DNA of 10,426 bases from Peptococcaceae bacterium UBA7185 (GTDB lineage Bacteria; Bacillota; Peptococcia; Peptococcales; Peptococcaceae), in the NCBI GenBank assembly GCA_002491065.1, contig DKVF01000071.1, positions 1 through 10,426 on the forward strand, in the 5' to 3' direction. This document shows, piece by piece, positions 1 through 6,487 of this stretch. The notes beneath the pieces were generated by a model. That model was not told where the DNA came from. It worked only from the letters and a program-made list of their open reading frames with translations, and ran no database searches. Every line of letters starts with the position of its first letter. The first letter of the stretch is position 1. Position numbers and translations under genes: made by a program.

Positions 1-1905
1 GGGAATATTCTGCAGGTTGGGCTCTGTGCTGCTCAGCCGTCCGGTGGCAGTGATCGTTTGGTTGAAGGTGGTGTGCACTTTTCCTGTCTGCCCATCCACC
101 AGCTTCAAAATCCCGTCTACATAGGTAGATTTCAATTTGGTCAGCTGCCGATAGGCCAGAATGTCTTTTACAAACTCATATTCCTCCGCCAAAGTGTCCA
201 GCACCTCTGCATCGGTGGAATAGCCTGTTTTGGTGCGTTTTACTACCGGCAAACCCATTTTTTCAAACAGAACCACACCCAGCTGCTTTGAAGAATTAAG
301 ATTGAACTGTTCTCCTGCAGCGTCGTACAATTTTTCAGCCAGCTTGTCAATGCGTCCCGAAAGCTCTCTGCCCAGTTCTTCCAGATACGCTGTGTCAATC
401 CGCACCCCTTCATATTCCATGCTGGAGAGCAGCTCCGCTAGGGGCAATTCAATCTGCACATACAGATTCAGCAACTGTTCCTCTTTCAAACGCTCCAGCA
501 TATGATCGCTGAGTACATAGATTCCCTTCAGGAGCCCATACATCCGTTCCTCTGCCGGCTCTGCGGGCAAGGTCACATCAAAATACTGCAATGCCAAACC
601 TGCCACAGACAAATCCTTGCTTTCAGGATTGAGCAAGTAAGCCGCCAGCGTGCTGTCAAACACCAACGCCCGCAGCCTAATCCCCAGAGGTAAAAGACTG
701 GCGTACAATTTCTTGGCATCATCGGTGAGAACCATTACCTTGGAAGATTCCAGCCACGGCTTCAGAAGCCGCGCACAGTCAGCAAAACGCGCACCGCATG
801 CGATCATATAAGGCTGTTCCTCCACCAGCAGCCCGATGGATTCCACTTTGCCGGTCACAATATTTCCCACTGTTCGCTCAAAGATCAGCACAATATGCGT
901 TGGGTCATGGAGCAGCAGCTTTTCCTGCAGCTGTTCTGGCGTCGTCAGCAGCATCCCCTTTTTGGGCAGCACAACCTCGTCGCTCTCGCTGCCGTCCTCC
1001 TCTTTCGGAGCTTCCCAAAGCTGCTCCACAGGCTCTTCGGGATACTGGGCTAAAAAGTCTTTTAACAGGGAGCGCAGCTCCAAATCTTTGTACAGCGCAA
1101 TCAACTGTTCCCGCTGCACCGGCTGCACCGCCAAATCCTCCTTGCGAAACTCCAAAGGAACTTCACAGTAGATTGTGGCCAGCTCTTTGCTCATAAAGGC
1201 CTGCTCTTTGTTGTCCCGCAATTTTTCGCCCAATTTTTTTCCGGCGAAATCGTCTAGGTGCAAATAGAGTTCTTCCACTGTGCCGTATTGGTGCAACAGC
1301 TTCAGCGCCGTTTTTTCCCCCACACTGGGCACACCGGGAATATTGTCGGAGCTGTCGCCCATAAGTCCTTTCAAATCCCGCACCTGATCGGGCACCAGAT
1401 TATACTCCTCGTGAAAGGCCGCATAATCATAACGGCCCAGTTCGCTGATTCCTTTTTTCGTGAGATACACGCTGGTCTTGTCACTAATCAACTGCAAGCT
1501 GTCCTTATCCCCTGTGACAATGATACTGGCAATGTCCTCCCTCTCTGCCCAGCGCACCATGGTGCCGATGACATCGTCCCCCTCGTAGCCTTCGGCTTCA
1601 TAAATGGCAATATTCATAGCGCGCAGCACATCCTTAATCAAATCCATCTGCCCCCGCAATTCCTCCGGCATCCCTTTGCGCTGCGCTTTATAGTCAGCGT
1701 ATTGCTCATGGCGAAATACCTTGCGGCTCACATCAAAGGCCACTGCCAGATAATCGGGCTGCTCCTGCTTCACCAGGCGCATCAGCATATTGGTGAAGCC
1801 GTACACTGCGTTGGTAATCACGCCTTTTGAGTTGCTCAAAATGGGAATGGCATAAAATGCCCTGTTGGCCAAACTGTTTCCATCAATCACAATTAATTTT
1901 TTCAT
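1..1905 (-). CDS. polA: DNA polymerase I, N-terminal 635 residues (runs off left edge)
   Basis: DNA polymerase I fills gaps and removes RNA primers during lagging-strand synthesis and excision repair. The frame opens at ATG (1905) after an AGAGGA-like ribosome site and stays open to base 1. Residues 1 to about 290 form the 5' nuclease domain: it starts MKKLIVIDGNS, and the acidic EGDD metal cluster is at 108-111. A helix-hairpin-helix stretch (GDSSDNIPGVPSVGEKTA) follows. The middle is a 3'-5' exonuclease-like domain that looks inactive: the expected DxE of motif I reads F-E-R-T (342-345) and the motif II aspartate appears to be alanine, although Y463 and D467 of motif III remain. The polymerase domain begins near 490 and ends here at TGRLSSTEPNLQNIP (621-635), a hallmark of family A. 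Polymerase motifs A, B and C lie outside. The protein would normally be about 870-890 residues. The GIY-YIG gene lies 37 bases upstream. Confidence 0.97.
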   Translation of the reverse strand, partial: MKKLIVIDGNSLANRAFYAIPILSNSKGVITNAVYGFTNMLMRLVKQEQPDYLAVAFDVSRKVFRHEQYADYKAQRKGMPEELRGQMDLIKDVLRAMNIAIYEAEGYEGDDVIGTMVRWAEREDIASIIVTGDKDSLQLISDKTSVYLTKKGISELGRYDYAAFHEEYNLVPDQVRDLKGLMGDSSDNIPGVPSVGEKTALKLLHQYGTVEELYLHLDDFAGKKLGEKLRDNKEQAFMSKELATIYCEVPLEFRKEDLAVQPVQREQLIALYKDLELRSLLKDFLAQYPEEPVEQLWEAPKEEDGSESDEVVLPKKGMLLTTPEQLQEKLLLHDPTHIVLIFERTVGNIVTGKVESIGLLVEEQPYMIACGARFADCARLLKPWLESSKVMVLTDDAKKLYASLLPLGIRLRALVFDSTLAAYLLNPESKDLSVAGLALQYFDVTLPAEPAEERMYGLLKGIYVLSDHMLERLKEEQLLNLYVQIELPLAELLSSMEYEGVRIDTAYLEELGRELSGRIDKLAEKLYDAAGEQFNLNSSKQLGVVLFEKMGLPVVKRTKTGYSTDAEVLDTLAEEYEFVKDILAYRQLTKLKSTYVDGILKLVDGQTGKVHTTFNQTITATGRLSSTEPNLQNIP

Positions 1906-1942
1906 ACTATCCTCTTTTCCTCTGTCCTCGCTGACAGATTCT

Positions 1943-2251
1943 CTATTTCATCTCGCTCTGCTGCATCATAAAAACAGACCTTGCCTCCTGCACAGCCTTT
2001 CGCCCTTCCTCCGGCAAAAGCTGCAGCTTTTTCTGCCGGCTAAACTGCTTGATGGCATATTCCCGCTGCATGGCCTGCTGTTTTGTCGCATACTTCTCCC
2101 AATATACTAGCCGCACCGGCAAGCGGCTGCGCGTATACTTGGCGCCTTTGCCGCCATTGTGCGCGGCTATGCGCCGCGGCAAGTTATCCGTGTAGCCTGT
2201 ATAGAGAGATGCATCGCTGCACACTACCATATAAATATAATAAACGGCCAT
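1943..2251 (-). CDS. GIY-YIG domain protein, UPF0213 / YhbQ-YazA type
   Basis: This 102-residue protein is a stand-alone GIY-YIG nuclease domain of the UPF0213 group. The first strand holds the GIY-equivalent Y-I-Y (residues 5-7), and the second holds YTGYT (17-21, equivalent to YIG). An arginine-bearing helix follows (LPRRIAAHN, 24-32), and E64 in MQREYAIK fits the metal-binding glutamate. These are the catalytic positions of the fold, so nuclease chemistry is plausible, but the cellular job of this small subfamily is not well established. The ATG at 2251 gives the conserved N-terminus. The best ribosome site (AAGGAG, 2266-2271) is 14 bases away, which is longer than usual. The stop lies 37 bases before polA on the same strand, so the two probably share a transcript. 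That would fit a DNA repair setting, but this is inference. Confidence 0.9.
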   Translation of the reverse strand: MAVYYIYMVVCSDASLYTGYTDNLPRRIAAHNGGKGAKYTRSRLPVRLVYWEKYATKQQAMQREYAIKQFSRQKKLQLLPEEGRKAVQEARSVFMMQQSEMK

Positions 2252-2368
2252 AAATTTTATTTCTGCTCCTTCTGGCTATTATCTTTTATTGTACCACGGA
2301 TAATTTGCTCCCGCCATCAGAATTACTTTGAGAAAGGACTATCATAGAAAAATTTTTTCATTGTGTAC

Positions 2369-2397
2369 TTGCACTTTCCCTACGACGCGATTACAAT
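2369..2397 (+). promoter_or_regulatory. Predicted sigma-70/sigma-A promoter for the mrp unit
   Basis: TTGCAC (2369-2374) and TACAAT (2392-2397) are separated by exactly 17 bases. The -10 matches consensus at five of six bases, while the -35 matches only in its TTG. The start codon at 2440 leaves a leader of about 35 bases with a good ribosome site. The rest of the divergent gap (2252-2368) is AT-rich and shows no other clear signal. Confidence 0.5.
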
Positions 2398-2439
2398 AAG
2401 ATTAAGATATTAATTCATATTGATTTGGAGGTTTTAAAT

Positions 2440-3300
2440 ATGTCAAGTTGTAGCGGATGCTCTACTTCCGGCAGCTGCGATTCGTCCAGCTGTTCTTCCG
2501 GAGGCTGCTCCTCCTGCGGTTCCGCACCGCAGAAAACTCAGGCGCAGCAGCTGAGCAATATTAAAAATGTCATTGTCGTAATGAGTGGAAAAGGCGGCGT
2601 GGGGAAATCCTCTTTCGCCTCCATGATTGCTATCACCTTAAACAAAAAAGGCTACAAAGTAGGTATTTTGGACGGCGATATCACCGGCCCCAGCATTCCC
2701 AAACTCTTCGGTCTGCACGGCAATCCTGAAATGACCGAGTTTGGCGCATACCCATTAAAGAGCGCCAACGGCATCTCTGTCATGTCTATGAATCTGCTTT
2801 TGCCCAACGATGAAGAACCTGTTGTTTGGCGCGGTCCTATTATTTCCGGTGTCATCAAACAATTTTGGGAAGAAGTAGTTTGGGGCGAATTGGATTATCT
2901 GGTGGTCGACCTTCCTCCGGGAACCGGTGACGCCCAGCTGACCATTCTGCAGAATCTGCCAGTAAACGGCGTATACATGGTGACCTCTCCGCAGGATTTG
3001 GCCAATATGATCGTGCGCAAAGGCATTAAGATGGTAAACATGATGGACATCCCTGTATTGGGTATCGCTGAAAACATGAGCTATCTGTCCTGCCCGGACT
3101 GCGGCAAAAAAATTCAGCTCTTCGGGGAAAGCAACATCGCCCAGACCTGCAGCAATTACAAAGTGCCTCTCATCGGCAAATTCCCGCTGGATCCGCAGCT
3201 GACACAGCTGGGCGACGCCGGCAGGATTGAAGAATACGACGGTGAAGTACTGCAGATTATGATGGAAAATCTGGCAGACTTTTTGCCTGTACAGAACTAA
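2440..3300 (+). CDS. mrp: Mrp/NBP35/ApbC-family iron-sulfur cluster carrier ATPase
   Basis: This 286-residue cytosolic P-loop ATPase belongs to the Mrp/ApbC/Nbp35 family, which binds a [4Fe-4S] cluster at a dimer interface and passes it to apo-enzymes. A deviant Walker A (GKGGVGKSS, 50-58) is followed by LDGDITGPSIP (77-86), the Walker B/switch region VVDLPPGTGD (155-164) and the cluster-binding CPDC (218-221). The first 28 residues are mainly Ser, Gly and Cys with six cysteines (C4, C7, C13, C18, C23, C26), resembling the extra N-terminal cysteine tail of Nbp35-like proteins. The ATG at 2440 is chosen over the TTG at 2425 because GGAGG (2427-2431) lies eight bases before the ATG and overlaps the TTG. 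It is first in a two-gene unit with the 87-residue gene. The family is certain; the clients are unknown. Confidence 0.95.
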   Translation: MSSCSGCSTSGSCDSSSCSSGGCSSCGSAPQKTQAQQLSNIKNVIVVMSGKGGVGKSSFASMIAITLNKKGYKVGILDGDITGPSIPKLFGLHGNPEMTEFGAYPLKSANGISVMSMNLLLPNDEEPVVWRGPIISGVIKQFWEEVVWGELDYLVVDLPPGTGDAQLTILQNLPVNGVYMVTSPQDLANMIVRKGIKMVNMMDIPVLGIAENMSYLSCPDCGKKIQLFGESNIAQTCSNYKVPLIGKFPLDPQLTQLGDAGRIEEYDGEVLQIMMENLADFLPVQN

Positions 3301-3318
3301 TTAAAAGGAGCACACTCT

Positions 3319-3582
3319 ATGAAATTTGATAGCACACTGGTCAACGTAGAAGGCAAGGATATTGTCATTGTCGCAGTGGACACCCACTTCTTTTCTCTGC
3401 CTCAGGAAGAAAAAGGCGAGCTGGTACGTAACTTCTTTGAATATTTCAAAAAGCCCATCGTTCTGATGGCTGTAAACCAGCAGGGAGATATGCAGTATTA
3501 CGGTCGTCCGGACCTAACCGCTATGGTTGCCAATTTGAAATTCGGCGAATTCAAATGGCAAACCAATGAAATTGTTGAATAA
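3319..3582 (+). CDS. Conserved-looking small protein of unknown function downstream of mrp
   Basis: I do not recognise this 87-residue protein. It is soluble, with no signal peptide, membrane segment or cysteine. The pattern is a short beta strand (IVIVAVDTHFF, about 15-25), an acidic/aromatic helix (QEEKGELVRNFFEYF, about 29-43), a second strand (PIVLMAV, 46-52), then QQGDMQYYGRPDL and a C-terminal helix. This suggests a small alpha/beta fold. It has a strong ribosome site (AAAAGGAG, 3303-3310) eight bases before its ATG, lies only 18 bases after the mrp stop, and is followed directly by a terminator. It is therefore almost certainly translated from the mrp transcript. The pairing suggests a role near Mrp, but nothing in the sequence proves it. 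Confidence 0.82.
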   Translation: MKFDSTLVNVEGKDIVIVAVDTHFFSLPQEEKGELVRNFFEYFKKPIVLMAVNQQGDMQYYGRPDLTAMVANLKFGEFKWQTNEIVE

Positions 3583-3597
3583 TGCAGTTTGTCGAAG

Positions 3598-3641
3598 CAC
3601 TGCCGCACACCAAAGTCTTGGTGAAGCGACAGTGTTTTTTT
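3598..3641 (+). terminator. Rho-independent terminator of the mrp unit
   Basis: The outer stem pairs CACTGCCGC (3598-3606) with GCGACAGTG (3626-3634), with one mismatch. The inner stem pairs CACCAA (3608-3613) with TTGGTG (3618-3623) around a four-base loop. Seven Ts (3635-3641) follow at once. It begins 15 bases after the stop of the 87-residue gene. Confidence 0.93.
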
Positions 3642-3705
3642 GATGCATGGCACTTTTTGATATAAGAAAAGTAGGGGAAACATATCCGTCTCCCCTGTCG
3701 CAAAT

Positions 3706-3721
3706 TGTTTCACGTGAAACA
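3706..3721. promoter_or_regulatory. parS: parS centromere site (ParB/Spo0J binding)
   Basis: TGTTTCACGTGAAACA matches the Bacillus subtilis-type parS consensus TGTTNCACGTGAAACA at every position. The perfect palindrome extends to 22 bp (3703-3724, AATTG..CAATT flanks). From established knowledge, ParB/Spo0J loads on such sites as a CTP-dependent clamp, spreads and recruits SMC to segregate the origin region. Here the site lies in a gene-free gap between two converging transcription units, 65 bases past the mrp terminator. No parA, parB or second parS is visible in the window. Confidence 0.9.
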
Positions 3722-3873
3722 ATTGCAATTTTCCGTACAGTTTTTTCTTTTTCCTGTTTGCTTTTCTCTTTCTTCTGCTGTACTGTGTTTTTGTACAACT
3801 CTGCTCTGTATTGCTGCAAATTGCACATTGCCAAGAAGAAAAAATTTTTCGTCTTTTTCTTTTTTGCGGCAGC
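3722..3873. other. Gene-free pyrimidine-rich spacer beside parS
   Basis: No plausible gene lies here. The stretch from 3741 to 3776 is 34 of 36 pyrimidines on the plus strand. It is framed by a GTACAG (3735-3740) / CTGTAC (3778-3783) inverted repeat. Further on are AT-rich runs such as AAAAAATTTTT near 3840. I see no convincing intrinsic terminator for the leftward flavodoxin/MATE transcript in this stretch. Confidence 0.5.
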
Positions 3874-4581
3874 TCAAATCACCTGAAATCCCTTCCACTT
3901 GTCTGACTTCTGCCGCCAGCGGAAAAGAACTGCCCGCACAATCCAGTCACAGACCATGGCCAGAGCAATGCCAATCACGCCCAGCTGCAAGGTGATACCC
4001 AAAACATAAGAGAGCAGCAACCGCACGCCAATGGTCGAGGCAAGGGAAACGTACATCGTGAAGCGCACATCCCCTGCCGCCCGCAGTCCATTGCTCAACG
4101 CACCGGAAAAAGGATAGGCAAGTGCATTAAAGAGATTGTGAATCAAAACCAGCCAGATTACCAGTTACTTTGTCTCCGGCTGCAATGCATAAAACTGCAG
4201 AAAAGCCGGTGTCAAAAGTAGAATCAGTACATTCCATACAGAGAAAAGCACACCGAAAAGGACAAGAGCTGACTGGCTGCCTCCCCTGCCTTCTCCTTTG
4301 CCTCTCTGCCCAGATATTGACTGATGACGACGGCGCCGCCGGAAGCCAGGGCAGTAAAAAGATAAATGAAAATAGTATTAAATTGGTTGACCAGGGAAAC
4401 ACCAGATACCGCTGCTTCTCCAACATGACTTACAAAAAATGTATCTGCCAGTCCCACTAGCATCACTAGCAGCTGCTCCAAAAACAGGGGAAATAATCAT
4501 GGCGCGCAAAGCATTATTGGAAAAGGCTATGCCTTGCTGCCCGGTACCTTTTTCCGCCGCTTTCAATTTTTCATTTTTCAT
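3874..4581 (-). pseudogene. Degraded MATE-family multidrug efflux transporter
   Basis: This is a relic of a MATE (NorM/DinF-like) cation/drug antiporter, normally about 450 residues with 12 membrane helices; about 235 codons remain. The start ATG (4581) overlaps the end of the flavodoxin gene by 11 bases, so they were translationally coupled. The first residues run in frame to ISPV. One extra base in the five-A run at 4480-4484 then shifts the frame, and skipping it restores SPV-LEQLLVMLVGLADT, a typical helix 1. Helices 1-2 continue (EAAVSGVSLV, VVISQYLGREAKEKA) until a stop at 4224. The text then jumps, in another frame, to the last helices (LLTPAFLQFYALQPE, then GLRAAGDVRFTM and DWIVRAVLF), with a TAA at 4165-4167. 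About 200 central residues are missing. A functional protein is not expected. Confidence 0.9.
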
Positions 4582-5209
4582 CTGTAGAAAAATCCAATCC
4601 ATTCAGCCATTGTTCAATTTCTTCTCTGGAACTGCTGCCGGAAAACCTCTGACCGGCAAGCCACTGCGCACCCTTTGTCAGCGATTCAAGCTGAGATGCG
4701 CTGGAGCCAAGAGCACTGCTGGCAGAGGTACAAAACGGGACGATGATTTTTCCGGAAAAATCGTAACTCTCCACAAATGTATCAAGGATGCGCGGCGCTT
4801 CTCCCCACCAAATGGGATAGCCAAGAAAAATGATATGATATTGCTCCATATTTTCCACCGAGCCGGAAATTGCCGGACGGACGGTGGAATCCTTCATCTC
4901 GATAGTGCTACGGCTGTTTTCCTGATCATAATTAAGGTCCTCCTCTGTGTAAGGATCCGCTGGCACAATCTCATAAAGGGAAGCGTGCATCGCGTCGGCG
5001 ATAGACTCTGCCACACCCTCAGTTACGTTGGTTGCGGAAAAGTATGCAACCAGTACCCTATTCTCATCTTCACGCTCTGTAGCAGCAACATTTTTTTCGG
5101 CAGTTTCTTGTGCCGCTTCCGCCGCTGGGGAATCCCCCGCATTCCCACCACAGCCTGCAAGCAATAGTACCATACAAAGTACCAACAAGTACATCACAAT
5201 TTTTTTCAT
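4571..5209 (-). CDS. Lipoprotein flavodoxin
   Basis: This 212-residue flavodoxin-family protein would bind FMN and carry electrons or reduce small molecules on the outer face of the membrane. Residues 1-20 form a lipoprotein signal: KK, a hydrophobic stretch, and the lipobox LAGC with C20 as the lipidated residue. An Ala/Glu-rich linker (about 21-50) leads into the flavodoxin fold. VLVAYFSATNVTEGVAE (52-68) is the phosphate loop, IIFLGYPIWWGEAPR (126-140) the second FMN loop, and IIVPFCTSASSALGSS (155-170) the third. The loop reads SATNVT where many relatives have a glycine. The ATG at 5209 follows AGGAG (5219-5223) by nine bases. It sits 92 bases after the LysR gene and overlaps the MATE relic. 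Its substrate is unknown. Confidence 0.88.
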   Translation of the reverse strand: MKKIVMYLLVLCMVLLLAGCGGNAGDSPAAEAAQETAEKNVAATEREDENRVLVAYFSATNVTEGVAESIADAMHASLYEIVPADPYTEEDLNYDQENSRSTIEMKDSTVRPAISGSVENMEQYHIIFLGYPIWWGEAPRILDTFVESYDFSGKIIVPFCTSASSALGSSASQLESLTKGAQWLAGQRFSGSSSREEIEQWLNGLDFSTDEK

Positions 5210-5235
5210 CAGCCTCTTCTCCTAACATATGAAAA

Positions 5236-5275
5236 TAAGTGCTGCCAAGAACCCTTTCTTTCCTGACAACACTTA
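5236..5275 (-). terminator. RNA hairpin between lysR and the flavodoxin gene (weak terminator or attenuator)
   Basis: In the minus-strand transcript, 12 consecutive pairs form between 5264-5275 and 5236-5247 around a 16-base loop. Two of the pairs are G-U. On the plus strand the same positions would be C/A mismatches, so the structure is sound only in the leftward RNA. Just four Us follow (5232-5235), so termination would be leaky. It ends 26 bases before the flavodoxin start. Confidence 0.45.
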
Positions 5276-5301
5276 CATCATAAACAAAAAGGCGGAGCCA
5301 A

Positions 5302-6207
5302 TCAAATACTTACTTTCTCTGTCTCGCCCATATCCAAAAGGTATTTTGCATACCTGATAAATTTAGTGGCTGCAGAACTGAATGGCTGTCCCCGTTTCCA
5401 CGCCAATACACTGGTAGACTGCAAGGTTGGCGTAAGGGGCCGATAGGTCATCTTTGTCTGATCCCATAGGGAAATCGCTCCTTCAATCACGATGGAATAA
5501 GCAAGACCATTGTATACCATAATAGCGCCATTCGTATTCAAATTGCTGGTAAACACCACATTCAGCTTTTCATAACAATCGCCAAACCAGCTGGCCAGTT
5601 CATTCTGCACACCCATCCGGCGGGGCAAAATGAGCGGCAGCGCTGCCAAATCCTCGGCAGTAACGGCCGACTTCTCCGCCAGAGGATCATCAGGACGCAG
5701 CAGCACGACCCAATTTTCCTTCATTGGCAGTCGAATAAAATCATATTTTTCCATGTCAATGGGCTCCAACAACAAGCCAAGGTCCAGCAATCCTCTGTCC
5801 ATCTGCTCTTTTACGACATCCGCCGTGGCGGTAAACAGCTCAAAGCTGACCCGGGTATACTTCTCGCGAAAAGATTGAAACAGCTCCGACAAAATTTGTA
5901 CTGATGCCATTTCCCCGCAGCCGATGGAAACTTTTCCTTCCACCTGCTCCTCCTGTTCCGTAAGCTCCTGCTCTGTTTTCTCCACAAGCTGTAAAATTTC
6001 TTCTGCCCGTCTGCGCAAAAGAATGCCTTCATTGGTCAGACTGATCTTGCGTGTTCCCCGATGGAAAAGTGTTACACCCATATCCTCCTCCATTTTTGCT
6101 AATTGGCGACTTAAGGTGGGCTGGGTAATATGCAGTACCTCCGCTGCTTTTGTAATGCTCTCTTCCCGCGCCACCGTCAAAAAATAACGCAGAACCCGTA
6201 GCTCCAT
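5302..6207 (-). CDS. LysR-family transcriptional regulator
   Basis: This 301-residue LysR-type regulator is of normal length. The winged helix-turn-helix occupies residues 1-60: AREESITKAAEVLHITQPTL (13-32) contains the recognition helix, and LFHRGTRKISLTNEG (47-61) is the wing. A linker helix rich in Glu and Gln (about 64-88) leads to the effector-binding domain (about 90-295), where VSIGCGEMASVQIL starts the first subdomain. The ATG at 6207 is preferred to the TTG at 6222 because GGAGG (6215-6219) sits seven bases before the ATG and the protein then begins MELRVLRYF, the family norm. It reads toward the flavodoxin gene and away from the FAH-family gene, so it may control itself and one or both neighbours. 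The effector cannot be read from sequence. Confidence 0.95.
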   Translation of the reverse strand: MELRVLRYFLTVAREESITKAAEVLHITQPTLSRQLAKMEEDMGVTLFHRGTRKISLTNEGILLRRRAEEILQLVEKTEQELTEQEEQVEGKVSIGCGEMASVQILSELFQSFREKYTRVSFELFTATADVVKEQMDRGLLDLGLLLEPIDMEKYDFIRLPMKENWVVLLRPDDPLAEKSAVTAEDLAALPLILPRRMGVQNELASWFGDCYEKLNVVFTSNLNTNGAIMVYNGLAYSIVIEGAISLWDQTKMTYRPLTPTLQSTSVLAWKRGQPFSSAATKFIRYAKYLLDMGETEKVSI

Positions 6208-6239
6208 GCTGCTCCCTCCCAATCAAACTTTTTTTCTTC

Positions 6240-6269
6240 ATTATACTGCAAGCCATGCCGGAAGGGCAA
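6240..6269 (-). promoter_or_regulatory. Predicted promoter for the lysR unit
   Basis: On the minus strand, TTGCCC (6269-6264) and a perfect TATAAT (6245-6240) are separated by 18 bases. Transcription would start about 20-25 bases upstream of the LysR ATG at 6207, leaving a short leader with the GGAGG site. Confidence 0.5.
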
Positions 6270-6387
6270 TATAAGTGCAAATTATAGGATATCAAAAAGA
6301 ATGCCTTTTCACTGGCCAATCCTATTATCCTGCACACATCTATTGTATAAATAAAAATATTGTATCCTTTCTACATGCCGCACAAAA

Positions 6388-6409
6388 TTCCTTGCTTCTT
6401 TCTAAGGAA
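6388..6409. promoter_or_regulatory. Dyad overlapping the rightward -35, candidate operator
   Basis: TTCCTT (6388-6393) and AAGGAA (6404-6409) form a perfect inverted repeat with a 10-base spacer. A second small dyad, CTTTC/GAAAG, lies at 6398-6411. The repeat covers the -35 box of the FAH-family gene, which is where a repressor or activator would act. It does not show a symmetric T-N11-A LysR box, so the binding protein is open. Confidence 0.35.
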
Positions 6410-6420
6410 AGCCGTACAAT
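6392..6420 (+). promoter_or_regulatory. Predicted promoter for the FAH-family gene
   Basis: TTGCTT (6392-6397) and TACAAT (6415-6420) are separated by exactly 17 bases. The start codon lies 68 bases downstream, after an AT-rich leader and GGAGG. The remainder of the divergent region (6270-6387) shows only AT-rich DNA. Confidence 0.55.
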
Positions 6421-6487
6421 AAAAATATTATGAACAACTCCACTTCATTTTATATTTCACATTTTATGAATTTTTCGGAGGACGATT

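Noticed and set aside
1258..1830. Open frame of 190 codons on the plus strand
   Set aside because: It lies wholly antisense to the conserved 5' nuclease domain of polA, and its translation shows no recognisable domain.
2425..2439. Upstream TTG start adding five residues to Mrp
   Set aside because: The TTG overlaps the GGAGG site that is ideally placed for the ATG at 2440.
3647..3886. Short plus-strand frame across parS and the pyrimidine-rich tract
   Set aside because: Its product is mostly Phe, Ser and Cys from T-rich DNA, and it has no ribosome site. A frame through parS reading FHVKQ is simply the palindrome translated.
4224..4481. A stand-alone small membrane protein of 85 residues
   Set aside because: It is the first part of a MATE transporter, continuous with in-family sequence on both sides once frameshifts are allowed.
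4439..5167. Open frame of 242 codons on the plus strand
   Set aside because: It is antisense to the flavodoxin gene, which has a lipobox, FMN loops and a ribosome site; the opposite frame is a shadow.
6208..6222. Upstream TTG start adding five residues to LysR
   Set aside because: The added residues are encoded by the ribosome binding site itself; the ATG at 6207 gives the normal LysR N-terminus.
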